This document shows positions 11,701 to 20,706 of a stretch of DNA of 64,000 bases, in pieces. The stretch spans positions 14,762,260-14,826,259 of the forward strand of contig OU452205.1 in the NCBI GenBank assembly GCA_911728435.2. Direction: 5' to 3'. The position numbers and the translations under genes were made by a program. Source of the DNA: Apoderus coryli. Taxonomy: Eukaryota > Arthropoda > Insecta > Coleoptera > Attelabidae. Under the pieces are notes generated by a model. The model was not told the DNA's origin. It was given only the letters and a program-made list of their open reading frames with translations, and did no database searches. Within the stretch, counting starts at the first letter, position 1, and the number at the start of each line of letters is the position of its first letter.

Positions 11701-14700
11701 TGGTACCAATGTTGAACTTTGATAATTAAGAATTAGGCGAGTCGTAGAATCATTGACAATTCCAGAGACTCGAGCCAGTTTTGAACACATTAGGAAGCAG
11801 TTGGAAAAGTGTGTTCAATAAGAGGGAGGGGTTTTTGGACTATGAGTATGATTGCGTTATCTTTATTTCTGTTTATTAATTTTCGTTTCAATTTTCATTT
11901 AAATATGTTTAAGCGTTTTTGAGAGTTTAATAGAAATCATTTTTTTCATAGTACTTATTTTTTCGACATGCAATATTTTTTATCAAGAATAACGTTTTTT
12001 CGTATCTTTCAATTTTTGGTCCATTTGTCCTCTTGTTAACCGCATCCGTGGACATATATATACAGGGTGTTTCATAATATCTGCGCAGGACTTTAGGATG
12101 TGAGATCTCGTCCAAAAATATGAAAAAAAGTTTCTATTAACTAACGCTCTAAAATGCACCATTTTCGAAATTAAAAAAAAAATAGTTTTTTGCGAATATC
12201 TCCAGAACCGTTCATCCTACAGAAAACAGCTTTTGTAAGCATTTTCTACTCATAATAAGCTAGGTTTCGTGTAAGAATGTTTTTTTTCTAAATTCGTAAT
12301 TGGTGAAGATTTGGAAGGGGAGTGGGTGTTTTTCTCCCCAATTTCTACGCCACTGGAAAAAGTACTGATTTAAGATACCTATTTGAATCGCCAATGTTTT
12401 CTACACAAAACAAAAAATACTCTTGGTCATAAGCTGTAAAGTTGTCCGTTTTCGAGGGAAATCAACTTCAATTTTTTAAAATAATTTCAATTTTATCTAC
12501 TAATTAAACGAAATTTATTTAAACGTTAGAACAAGTAAAAAACCAAACGATAACTTTATAATTGCAAAATTAAAAAAAAAAAAACAATAAGAAACCATAC
12601 ACAGTGAAATTAAATGTGGGAAATGTCCGGCCGTTAGCTTCAATGCACACAGCAATTCTTCGACTATTTTTACGGTTTGGACAATTTTAGACAACTTTTC
12701 TATCATTTCCTCTTTTTTTTTTAAATTTTGCAATTATGAAGTTAACGTTTAATTAATAGAAAAAATTAAATTTATTTCGAAAAATTGACCATGTTCTTCA
12801 ACAAGTTGATTTTCCTCGAAAACGGTCAACTTTAGAGCTTATGACCAAGAGTACCTTTTTGTGTAGAAAACAGTGCTGGTTCAAATGGGTACTTTTTCTA
12901 GTGGCGTAGAAATTGGGGAGAAAAACACCCACAACCCCTTCAAAATCTTATTAATTTAAAAAACAAAAATTCCTGCACAAACATAGTTTATTATGAGTAG
13001 AAAGTGCTTAAAAAAGCTGTTTTCTGTACGATAAACGGTTCCGGAGATATTCGCAAAAAACGGATTTTTTTTTCAATTTCAACATCCTAAATCTCGAAAA
13101 TGGTGCATTTTAGAGGGTTAGTTAATAGAAACTTTTTATCATATTTTTGGACGAGCTCTCACATATTAAAGTCCTGCGCATATGTTATGAAACACCCTAT
13201 ATTCTAAAATCTTGCTACTCTAAAAAAAATTGGTTGTGTCGCCCCAAAAGTTTTCCGACATGATATACCTACCTAATATAATCCAAAATATATGACCTGC
13301 GTAAAAAAATATAATAGTGACAATGCCGATATTCACCCCTATTTTTAATATACGAGTACAATATCTTAAATTGCCTCATTTTTCTTAGATAATAATTTTA
13401 ATATTAATACCGCAAAAATTATTTTTAACTTAGGCCAACATTCTGTTATCTCAAAGATAAAAATTATACTCGTATTTTATTAATTACCAATACAAATATT
13501 TTATAATACTTAGGTCGTACTTGTTTAGTCTAGTATGTAACAATTTTCTATACATATTTAAGCATTATTACATCTATGTGATAACATAAAGTAGTATTTG
13601 TATAGTGATGTTAGAAAAGATTCACAATGATAACGTGGAACATCAACTAATAATTTAACTTATGAAATTATCGTACTTATTTGATAAAGAAAATTAGAAT
13701 AACAAATTCAAACTTGAGATGGCATGAGTAAAGCGAGCAAAACTAAATAACGTTCTCTTTTTGACTTCAGTTTCATTAAACTCCTAGGTTTTATTGCTCA
13801 ATGGAGCTAACATCATATACAGAATGATGTCCTTCTTCTTTAGCCAGTTTCTTGTTTCCTTGATATATATTTCACGTGTAATTTATAATCCGAAAGTAGC
13901 ACAATATATCGCCGGCGATATTTTTAAAAATTATAAATTTAGGAGTTACGTAAACCATAAAAACAACAACAAATAGTCAAAAAAAAAATCGTTCACCAAA
14001 GTAAAGGCACTACGTTTATTAATTGGATCCGACTAGATCACTTATCAAAAAATCGGTTGTGTCGCCCCAAAACTTTTCCAACAAGATATAATATAATCAA
14101 AAATATTATTATAATTGTATTATTTTCATTATTTCCAATAAACTAACGTAACAAACTACCTACTTTATTCAAAAATTAGAAAAAAAAATTGTGCCAGAGC
14201 CAGGATTCGAACCCAGAACCTCCAGCTTGCGAAGCGCACGCTCTATCAATGACGCCAAAAACCCTTATCAAATTACTGTATTGTATTTATATTCTAATAA
14301 AATTTATAGGTTCCAACTAGCAGACGACACCGCCCTGATTGCCCGCAGTCGCAGTGCGGAATTGGTGACAAGAGACCTGCAGCGAGCAGCGGACAACTTC
14401 ACCGAATGATGAACCAGGTGGAAGACAAAGATTAATGCCGAGAAGAGCACCGCGCTACTTATCAGAAGAAGACAAGTGCGCCCCGACGACTTCATCAACA
14501 TCGAGGGTACTGACATACAATGGCAGGACACTGCAAAGTACCTGGGGGTAACTTTGGACAGATCCCTGTCATGGAGACCGCACGTCGAGAAGAGCATCGC
14601 GAATGCCAAAGGCATCCTTTCGAAACTCTACCGGGTGATCTGCAGAAAAAGTAAGCATCCATTGCAGGTCAAGCTCCAGATGGTTAAGCCGGTCGTGCGA

Positions 14701-17700
14701 CCTGCCTTGATCTATATCAGTTCAGCATGGGGATACGCGGCACTATCGTACCTGAAACGATTAGACCACGGAGAACAAGGCAAGAAGGATGGTAGTGCGT
14801 GCACCTTGGTTTGTGTCAAACCGGAGACCGAGGAGTCAACTCTGATGAAGGAATCCCAGAGTTTTAGTTTCGGTTAGAGTCCCACACTACCTAGGGAAGT
14901 GGTACGCAACTCCCTAGGTGTCATGATGCTTTCTCTGCCTTGGCAAAATAATAAAAAAAAAGGTTCCAACTACTTAGCTGATATTTATCTAAAAATTTTT
15001 TAGTGCGTTCACAATACTTTCCCTTTGCGGGAAAATAAAATCGGCTGTGTCGCCCCAAAACTTTCCGACAATATATAATATAATATGTGTAACGAAACAG
15101 AATTTTAATAAGAATTATTATTATTATAATTCTAATATTTCCAATAAACTAACCTAACCAACTCACTACTTTATTCAAAAATTATAAATAAAAAAAAAGT
15201 TGCCAGAGCTGGGATTCGAATCCAGGACCTTCCGCATGCAAAGCGCACGCTCTATCAATAACCCCAACAATCCTTATTAAATTACTTCATTATATATTCC
15301 ATTATAGGTTCCAACTACTTAACTAGTGAAATTTTAAACGCAATTTTCTCGAGAATTATGTAGGCAAATATCAAAATTAACCTATCGCTGTACAGCAGAT
15401 AAAAAATGCTTTCAAATGATGTATCACTCGACCCATACTGCTATTTGATAATTTAGGGGTTGTGTCCACCCCTATCACGGGGCTAAAGCGATTTCAACCA
15501 AAAACTAATGGGTTTATCCTGGGACTAGCCCAAACTCATATACCAAAATTTAGCTCAATGGGTTGAAGCGTTTAGGCACTATCGTGGAAGAATACATAGA
15601 AGACACACAGAGTTCCATCTGGAAATGGTCTTAATGGTTGAAAATGGTTATATCTCTCTTTATCTCAATTTTTTTTTAGCGCGTTCACAATACTTAGTAG
15701 TAAAAATAGATCAAATTCTTGTATTGCACTGTTACTCAGGACAACCATTGTGTTCAATAAATCATATTTATTTGTAATAAAAACACAATTTTGAGGTGTT
15801 CGAAGATTAGCATTTTTGGGCAAGCAAAAATGCCTATTTTTGCGATTATAAAAAATACACCCGCTGTTGAGAAAGACGCCTAGTATAAGGGGATGAAATT
15901 AATGATGGTTTAGGATTCGGTGAATCTGGCTGTATGACTTTCCAGACATATTTCGCACATCAGCGATGGCTTAAACAGGATTTTCTAAAAACAAAATAAT
16001 ATTAAACATTCTAATTTTCAAAATACACTGATAAAAAATATAATAGAAAATGATTACTTATACGCCGCCGCCTAAGTTAATAAAATGAAAAATAATTTCG
16101 TGACATAGCGGACAAAATTTCATTTTATTTCATTTTCTATTTCTACGGCTGGTGTTACCTATACATTGGATTATTTCGGCCTCTGTATGGAGGGATGTGC
16201 ATGACTATGTGTATGTAGATGGTACGGTTTAGATGTATCTACTGTTGTATATCTCACTGTGCACTCACTAAATGCAGGCCGATATTGTAGATGGGCAACA
16301 AATATGGTACTCTGACGAGCTCATAATAAGAGCGAAACGAATTCGTCAGTACCTGTCGACCTATGCGTCGGTCTGGTTCTACTGAATTAGACTGAGGCCC
16401 TGCTTAATTAAACAAAATCCCTTGTGTAGGTAACACCAGGAATTTTGTCCGCTATGCCACGAAATTATTTTTCATTTTCAAGAATCTTATGGGTCCACTC
16501 CCACTACTCTTTCAAAGAAACTTTCGAGTAAGTATTTCCTGGAACGTGTTAGATTTTATAGACAAGTTACAATATGTATATGCTTTAATAGTCTCAGAAC
16601 AACACTAAGTTTTTTAAAACCATTAATAATATCTCCTTCAGTGATACAATGATAACTAAAACTACAATTTAAAACTCCCATTCTCCCGTACACTCCTTTC
16701 ATTCAGAGAAGAAAAAATCCTCATAGAAAATCAGTCTCATCTGGTATTATCAGCTAATCAAAAATATTATATAAGCTAACTTTTATTTCTCGATTGGTTG
16801 AAAATGATACGAATAAAATAATCGATATACAGGTAGTCCGATAACTAATTTTAAAATTCGATTATGCAAAAGCTTTCACAAACGAATAATAATATAGGCT
16901 CAGAGAGTTAAAGCTTATCAGGTCTCTAAAAGATGGCAAAAGTTAGGTTTACATATTGCGAAAAAATAATTTAAAGAATAAAAAAGGAAACAAAAAAGAT
17001 ACTAATCTCACAAGAACACACATTACACACTTAGGTACCAGACGTTAGTTTTGTACAGTTTAATGAAAATTTAACACAGTACAAAAACCAGCACAGGCAA
17101 AAATGTAGACATAACATATTCACACTGTGAAAAAACGATAGGGTTTCTTTTGAAAGAAAAAATTGGTCGTGTAGGTTGCAAAAGTAAAATTAAATATGAA
17201 TAAAAGCAAGAATACAAAATACTTAAAAGCGACATATTAGATCTAGTTCCAAGGATTGGTACTTAGATTTGTAGGTATAAGTATTATAGGTTTATACATA
17301 TATCTAAGTACCAACCCTTTTGCTGCCATAAACGGTACCTATATAACGTATTAAATATTAATTACTGATGTCGCGTCTTACTTCGTACTGATGCTAATTA
17401 CAAAGCTGCAACTGATTGTAAGTTGTCCATTTAACATGTACTTGCCTATTATTCATCAAAATATTAAACGCTGCCTTTATTGAGCCTCATCTTAGGTACG
17501 ACGAAACTCGAAATAAAGGCAATTTTAATTTGTCAAAAGTTCATAATAAAATCACAGGCATTTTCTATAGGTAATAGTGTTTAGTACTACTTAACTGTGC
17601 CTTTTCTTATAGAGATTATAAGTACCTATTTTGAAACGCTTGTTCATCTGTATTTTGTATTAACGAGTCTTTTACATTGCAGTAGCTATTGGATATAGCA

Positions 17701-18029
17701 GAATTAATATACTTCAACTCCTAGATGTACTTAAAGAACTAATCTTACCTATACGCCAATGACATACACTGAAATAACTTTGACAAACTGTTATCTATGG
17801 ACACTTGTTGGCTAGCATTTTCCAACAGATTGATAGATCCCTTACAGAATGCTTTTGTTGGTATAATCACTTTAGTCTCAATCACTTCAGGTATAGGCAC
17901 AGCAACATTATCCTCATCATCTTGTTCCTCAGCCTCGAAATGCGAGACCATAAACTGCCCCGAATGGATAGATTCCCTTTCAGGTCTGGCTTGTCTGTCC
18001 ACATGGTGGTGTTGCTGTATTGTGTACAT
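2691..18029 (-). CDS. Mondo: Mondo (MondoA/ChREBP-type glucose-sensing transcription factor), 5' six exons, gene continues past the left edge
   Basis: Six exons (17749-18029, 10808-10914, 10116-10189, 3121-3246, 2910-3060, 2691-2783) join in frame at GT/AG sites and give 277 codons plus one base. The product starts MYTIQQHHHVDRQ and carries the Mondo conserved regions in order: IHSGQFMVSHFEAEEQDDED, the export-signal region around LSKLFQCMSLAYR, the 14-3-3-binding type block SPKWNRFRGIRLRWKDKIR and NNVIWRCWHLQF, VCQFASPLDVD, VLEGKYWKRKL with EYKKWRMFFRNN, and ADFIQPSLGPLQPNLEDY. In animals Mondo pairs with Mlx and drives carbohydrate-response genes when sugar phosphates are high; the conserved regions are the sensor and shuttling half. 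The activation region and bHLH-zipper are not in the window. An in-frame TAG lies just upstream of the ATG, so that start is firm. Introns carry most of the transposons described for 1-17748. Confidence 0.95.
2910..3060 (-). CDS. Mondo: Mondo exon 5
   Basis: It encodes LSELDLLTWESPS, an acidic segment rich in Met and Asp, and DTLFSTITNQPFVFPDSREI. The acceptor is atgtag and the donor G|gtaaac leaves one base. Confidence 0.93.
3121..3246 (-). CDS. Mondo: Mondo exon 4 (conserved region IV, second part)
   Basis: Exactly 42 codons, encoding AIVLEGKYWKRKLAAVTAEY and then KKWRMFFRNNLPGHQ, between tttag and gtgagt. The intron upstream (3247-10115) holds the nested mariner/LINE/hAT insertion and the fold-back mariner. 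Confidence 0.95.
3755..4015 (+). pseudogene. Mariner transposase, N-terminal part, cut off by LINE insertion
   Basis: The frame starts MEHYTLEQRILVVKIYYQNN and includes SETAVRNLIAKFEGHGTVRP, which is the helix-turn-helix DNA-binding region of insect mariner transposases. The frame is broken where the LINE entered at 4015, inside the linker between the DNA-binding and catalytic domains. Confidence 0.85.
4000..4014 (+). repeat. Left target-site duplication of the LINE
   Basis: The 15 bases AATGATCCTGGAATA are repeated exactly at 6956-6970 and bracket the LINE. Confidence 0.93.
4019..5173 (+). pseudogene. LINE reverse transcriptase, inactivated
   Basis: Pieces in different frames: KRQFAYQAGKSTINALHCLV and FIDIEGAFDNTSHESI (first catalytic Asp) up to about 4318; GCPQGGVLSPLLWSLVLDDL and the active site from 4305; LVWWPKVNIKHTQCRLQKLQ from about 4785. 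The active site reads YANDIVL in place of YADD, so one catalytic Asp has become Asn. There are frameshifts at about 4305 and 4760-4790. Confidence 0.85.
5174..5762 (+). pseudogene. LINE RNase H domain and downstream region
   Basis: After a stop at 5171-5173 the sequence reads YTDSSKGIEGNTGMGVYGPN (Asp), then FQAEINAI (Glu), IMSDSQ (Asp) and WVPGHEGIEGNEAADQLAKE (Asp), the four RNase H active-site residues in order. There are single-base frame changes, so this is a fossil. The downstream RRITGLF block is continued after the hAT element. Confidence 0.85.
5771..6627 (+). mobile_element. hAT-superfamily element, internally deleted
   Basis: Ends are TAGTGATGCA and its complement TGCATCACTA, flanked by the exact 8-base duplication GACACCAC at 5763-5770 and 6628-6635. 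An 8-base duplication with TAG-type ends is the hAT signature. At 857 bases it is too short to be autonomous. Subterminal stretches are rich in AATATTAC and GTAATATT repeats. Confidence 0.92.
6097..6285 (+). pseudogene. hAT transposase C-terminal dimerisation fragment
   Basis: It contains ETIALLSLPASSAATERSFS followed by basic residues, which matches the C-terminal dimerisation motif of hAT transposases. Only about 62 residues remain, and the rest of the transposase is missing. Confidence 0.8.
6636..6836 (+). pseudogene. LINE C-terminal segment with CxxC motif
   Basis: It reads SVKYHLKKMGLTEDDTCQFC then EHVLCECMAL, the Cys/His-rich tail of this LINE type, and ends PREIITL-stop. It joins the 5762 end once the hAT element and one target copy are removed. 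A second decayed copy of the same tail lies at about 33585-33850. Confidence 0.85.
6956..6970 (+). repeat. Right target-site duplication of the LINE
   Basis: Exact copy of 4000-4014. It directly follows the LINE 3' tail, which is a short CAATCTA tandem. Confidence 0.93.
6971..7735 (+). pseudogene. Mariner (DD41D) transposase, catalytic part, degenerate
   Basis: Coding resumes after the LINE. Visible are TRGTLRNILQKDLHLRAYKV, the first catalytic Asp in IIFSDEVHFQLDGYVKKQN, a frameshifted stretch around 7250-7320, then WFQ followed by a stop and VGATSHT, and SCDLTPLDYFRWGHLKDRVY. The second catalytic Asp (normally QQDGA) is replaced by stop-Val-Gly-Ala at about 7400-7410, so the protein is dead. 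The spacing from that position to the third Asp is 41 residues, which defines the DD41D type. The C-terminus ends HLLDIIFHY. Confidence 0.85.
7844..8063. other. Intron spacer, nothing recognised
   Basis: AT-rich sequence between the DD41D element and the fold-back mariner. No feature seen. Confidence 0.5.
8066..8960 (-). mobile_element. Fold-back mariner (DD34D type) with two 3' ends
   Basis: Ends CGAGGCATG and CATGCCTCG are flanked by TA (8064-8065, 8961-8962). The left two-thirds is a minus-strand mariner from its 3' end inward. At about 8747 the sequence turns round and repeats the 3' end in plus orientation, from QWLTSQAAEFYEEG to the terminus. The two arms (8066-8279 and about 8747-8960) form a 214-base inverted repeat, so the element has two copies of the 3' end and no 5' end. 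Confidence 0.88.
8166..8746 (-). pseudogene. Mariner transposase, catalytic region without N-terminus
   Basis: The intact part is 8166-8594: VEFLPRNETINAASYC, LLHDNARPHVAN (second Asp) and CSPDLAPSDYHLFLYLKKHL (third Asp, 34 residues on, hence DD34D), ending IHGNYVEK. Upstream, 8595-8746 encodes NETWVAYVTPESKQQSMEWR in a frame broken by a shift near 8595. The usual DETWV is NETWV here, so the first catalytic Asp is Asn. The helix-turn-helix part is missing. Confidence 0.87.
8963..10115. other. Mondo intron, nothing recognised
   Basis: Very AT-rich intron sequence with long A and T runs. No coding similarity or paired repeats were identified. Confidence 0.5.
10116..10189 (-). CDS. Mondo: Mondo exon 3 (conserved region IV, first part)
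   Basis: It encodes IKKENTLVCQFASPLDVDTH and NKPE. The first codon (Phe) is split over the exon 2/3 junction, and the exon ends on a codon boundary before gtaatat. Confidence 0.95.
10190..10807. other. Mondo intron 2, nothing recognised
   Basis: Intron between exons 3 and 2. No repeat or coding similarity noted; the frame at 10135-10359 has no recognisable motif. Confidence 0.5.
10808..10914 (-). CDS. Mondo: Mondo exon 2 (conserved region III)
   Basis: It encodes QKLTSPKWNRFRGIRL followed by RWKDKIRLNNVIWRCWHLQ, the best-conserved Mondo segment. The acceptor is ttttag and the donor is T|gtaaga. The overlapping frame that starts MEQIQGNTV is a shadow. Confidence 0.95.
11485..11835 (+). pseudogene. 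DD41D-like mariner transposase fragment
   Basis: The sequence reads RYIFCDHLLDYRNAMYFQHD then GCPAH (second catalytic Asp), a deletion, and WIGRNGIVLWLPRDPDLTLA then FLWSRLKAAYL. The third catalytic Asp in LxLD is lost (reads LAH). A decayed C-terminus follows, RVVESLTIPETRASFEHI. The residual layout resembles the transposases at 54637-55749 and 31368-32431. Confidence 0.75.
12063..13198. mobile_element. Non-autonomous element with long terminal inverted repeats, CAGGGTG type
   Basis: It begins CAGGGTGTTTCATAA after TA and ends in the complement ATGAAACACCCT. The arms of roughly 450-480 bases match across the element (for example the blocks around GGGGAGAAAAACACCCAC and GCGAATATCTCC), with about 200 bases between. 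No transposase remains. Its ends match the other long-arm elements at 30593, 42471 and 54193. Confidence 0.85.
13225..13300 (-). repeat. Fragment of the tRNA-headed repeat family (tail part)
   Basis: It shares GTGTCGCCCCAAAA and TTTTCCGAC with 14050 and 15042. Only the tail block is present here. Confidence 0.6.
13300..14034. other. Mondo intron 1 segment, nothing recognised
   Basis: AT-rich sequence. The short open frame at 13794-13976 has no recognisable motif. Confidence 0.5.
14192..14257 (-). repeat. tRNA-Ala-like head of repeat copy A
   Basis: On the minus strand it reads ATAGAGCGTGCGCTTCGC (A-box and anticodon-arm like) and GGTTCGAATCCTGGCTCTGG (B-box plus acceptor side). Similar segments at 15201 and 42226 show it is a SINE-type head and not a working tRNA gene. 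Confidence 0.75.
14320..14961 (+). pseudogene. GC-rich 5'-truncated LINE fragment
   Basis: It starts in the RT active site (QLADDTALIARSRSAELVTR) and continues DIQWQDTAKYLGVTLDRSLS, WRPHVEKSIANAKGIL and VVRPALIYISSAWGYAA, with a stop at about 14409 and later frame damage. It ends in an A-rich tail. The 11-base duplication GGTTCCAACTA at 14309-14319 and 14962-14972 brackets it. Base composition is much richer in GC than its surroundings, in line with recent arrival. Confidence 0.87.
15035..15705 (-). repeat. tRNA-headed repeat, copy B
   Basis: It runs from the CGGCTGTGTCGCCCCAAAAC block to GCGTTCACAATACTTA. Internal blocks TTTTCTCGAGAATTATG and ATGATGTATCACTCGACCC are shared with copy C at 42110-42470. 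Copies A and B are adjacent and in the same orientation. Confidence 0.75.
15201..15266 (-). repeat. tRNA-Ala-like head of repeat copy B
   Basis: Minus strand: GATAGAGCGTGCGCTTTGCA then GGAAGGTCCTGGATTCGAA and the TCCCAGCTCTGGCA acceptor side. The anticodon position reads TGC (Ala) in TTTGCATG, as in tRNA-Ala. Confidence 0.78.
16084..16490. mobile_element. MITE with about 32-base terminal inverted repeats
   Basis: TGAAAAATAATTTCGTG followed by CATAGCGGACAAAATT at the left is matched in reverse at 16445-16490. A second inner inverted pair, GGTGTTACCTA and TAGGTAACACC, supports it. No coding sequence inside. Confidence 0.75.
16491..17748. other. Mondo intron 1, nothing recognised
   Basis: AT-rich intron immediately downstream of exon 1. 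No coding similarity or clear repeat pair seen. Confidence 0.5.
17749..18029 (-). CDS. Mondo: Mondo exon 1 (start codon, conserved regions I and II)
   Basis: It holds 93 codons plus two bases. It contains IHSGQFMVSHFEAEEQDD, an acidic stretch, and LSKLFQCMSLAY, which corresponds to the nuclear-export segment of Mondo proteins. The donor reads AG|gtaaga and leaves AG, completed by A of exon 2 to give arginine. Confidence 0.95.
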
Positions 18030-19330
18030 TTTAGCTAGCTATCACTAATTACGCGCACTATTTACGATACTAACGGGCATTAACTAAAAATTATAAAGAT
18101 GTGTTATTTGTAATCATCACACGTTCTTTTACTCTCGTATTTCGTAAAAGATCAAGGACTGATATGGGGGTCACATATTTTATTATTCTTATACAGAAAT
18201 AAAACTAGAAGTCAACAGTATTTTAAAAATTAGTGTTATTTTCCATAAATAACTAATACACACATGTGAAGCGAAGTTTGGTCCAAATTCCACTTCTCCT
18301 TTGTTGTGATTAGGTGAGATGACATTTCTATTGACTTATCAATAATAAACAAAGGTTGATGTTTCACAAAAATACTTTTCAACTCCGCATGCGTAATCTA
18401 TTCTTCTGATCTTCTCTCGAATTTTGGCCTCTTGCTGAACATTATGAGATACAGCCATGCAAAGCGTTAAACCCGGTTTATACTTTATACCAAGGCGAAT
18501 TAACTATATAGGTTACCTCAATAGGTGAGAGGATTGCGCGGTAGTCGTGTCGTCAGCGGCGACCGGATTTGCGCAAATTTAGTTTATCGTTTATTTCAGT
18601 ATACAAACATTATTCTATGATCGTTTATTGTTTTTGATATTAGCGTTTTCGTTACAATAGTGTTGTTAGCTGCTCAGAAAAATAAATAAAAATAGAAGTG
18701 GCATAACAAGAAACTAATCACAAAAATGTTTGTAGCCAACATAACCTTTACATTTTTAATAATAAAATCCAACACTGTTGCCAATTGTTCGTTTTATTCA
18801 TAGAACCAGAACTCGTATTTCACATCCCAGTGTAAATTTTTATTAGGGTTGGTCACAGTGTTCTTACATTGCAGAACTATACAATATTTATAATATTTCT
18901 TTTTGTATTCGGCTTCCATTACATGTTCATAAATCCCTCGATAAAACGGTATTTTTCATAATTTCGGACATATATGATATCGGTGTATCGCATAATATAC
19001 TATTAATTTATGTAGTTAAAAATTCATAATTATATACCTTTGCATTTAATAATAAATATTTTCATAATATAGAAAGTGTTTCCTTTTAATCCCAGACATA
19101 TATTATTTACTATTATATATTATATTATATATATATATTATTTAATAAATTATATTTGAAAAAAATGCGACAATTCCTGCGTAGGTATGTATTTATTATT
19201 GGAAACTACAACCACGATTTCAAAAGAATTATACTACGCCACTGGCTTTTGTTTACATGCACTCCGTCTGTCATTAAAAAGGTAAATATTGACCTTTATC
19301 ATTGTCTTTAATAAAGACAATGCCTTTATG
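18030..19330. promoter_or_regulatory. Mondo upstream region
   Basis: Upstream of the Mondo ATG on the minus strand. It must hold the 5' UTR or promoter if exon 1 is the first exon, but no TATA box or initiator could be assigned. Confidence 0.35.
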
Positions 19331-19336
19331 TTACTA

Positions 19337-20116
19337 GAGAGATATGGGAACGATTGTCAAGCCCAGTCACTAATAACGCCGGCGTTATTTTGACATCAGA
19401 GCATGCGCTTTTCGCTTTTAGTAAGGCGCGCCACTAATAAGGATTGTGCCTGCCATTATTTGTGGACGTATTGTGCCTGGCTGTATTGGGTTCTTATTTT
19501 ATTCCATCTTTATTTAAATCTAGGCATCTTCGTTTATAACGATTCTTCTCTTGGTTAAAGGTTAGAATTTGTGTTTCTGATTTGTGGTTAGAATTTGTTT
19601 AATTTAGAATGGTATTTTTATTTATCTGTTTTGTGCAGTAGAGTTCTAGGCATAATATGAAACATGAAACTCGACATGGACAAAAATAAAAGAAACATAT
19701 TTACATATATCGATGATGTACTCCTATTAAAAAAATATTTATATAAAAATCCGATAAACAACCCAGAAAGATGGGAAACAATTCAGTCTCGATACAACAA
19801 CAAACGAAGACATTTTTAATAAAATCCCTTTTTTCTATTTAGTCATTTCTCCAAGACTTATGACTTCCAGAGCTTCATCCATTTGAATATTAACTAGGTA
19901 GTTTATATTATAATACCTATATTATTTTAGCTTATTTATTCTTTCGTATACAATGTTAGGTTCCAGATTTTTAGGTTATATATGGGATATAGGACGCGAC
20001 CTTAAAAGACCTTACCCATATCAATAAAATAATTGTAAAATAGTGCCTGGCATTATTTAAGTTAAGGTCTGTCACAATTACTGACAGGCACTAAACATGT
20101 CGTTCCCATATCTCCC
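19337..20116. mobile_element. Candidate non-autonomous element with 16-base inverted ends
   Basis: GAGATATGGGAACGA at 19340 is matched by TCGTTCCCATATCTC near 20100-20114, and GTGCCTG repeats occur inside. No clear target duplication was found, so the boundaries are uncertain. Confidence 0.5.
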
Positions 20117-20706
20117 TACTTATTAATGCTGTGTTTATGTTATGAAGAGAAACATTGAAATTAGATGACATTCTATTTTTATTTATTTTTCTGAGGTTAG
20201 CTGTTACTGAAAGAATTTTATACTTCCTTGAATAAGAGTTTAGACATTTTGGTGTTTTTGTGAATATTATTATTATATTTTGTTTAAAGTTGTGCGAACA
20301 TTTTTTTTAAAAAACTCGTTTTGACCTATTATTTAAGTTGTGTATAACCTTTTAATTGTATATAGTTTTGTTTATTCGCTACTAACATGCGGTTCACCAG
20401 CCCATGATTTCTTTCAGTTTGTATTTTTAGAAGAATATCAAGTTTATTCTCTGTGCCTTTATTCATCGATGAATATTCGTGCACGGCTCTTATCTTGGAA
20501 TTCAGCCTTACTGCGCGTGTCTATTATCTCACAATTTTAAAACCTGTATTCACCAGTGTAGAGGAACACTCATATTCTCTTATGCGAGTAATCTACTGGT
20601 TTAAACCTAGAGAATTCCGAATTTTGATAGAATGGACATGCGCAGATCGCAACATTCCTCAAACTGTAAGAGAGTCTACGTATTATCGTGAATACGGTTA
20701 TTAGAC

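Larger units (their letters stand above)
14035..15020 (-). repeat. tRNA-headed repeat, copy A, carrying a LINE insertion
   Basis: Same layout as copy B: a GTGTCGCCCCAAAAC block, an AT-rich part, a tRNA-like segment at 14192-14257, GGTTCCAACTA, and the end block TTAGTGCGTTCACAATACTT near 15010. The LINE fragment 14320-14961 lies inside it. Confidence 0.75.

Noticed and set aside
14192..14257. tRNA-Ala gene
   Set aside because: The segment is repeated at 15201 and 42226 inside a larger repeat with mismatched stems, so it is a tRNA-derived repeat head.
20340..20704. Short plus frames before the hAT element
   Set aside because: No motif. The region is flanking DNA.
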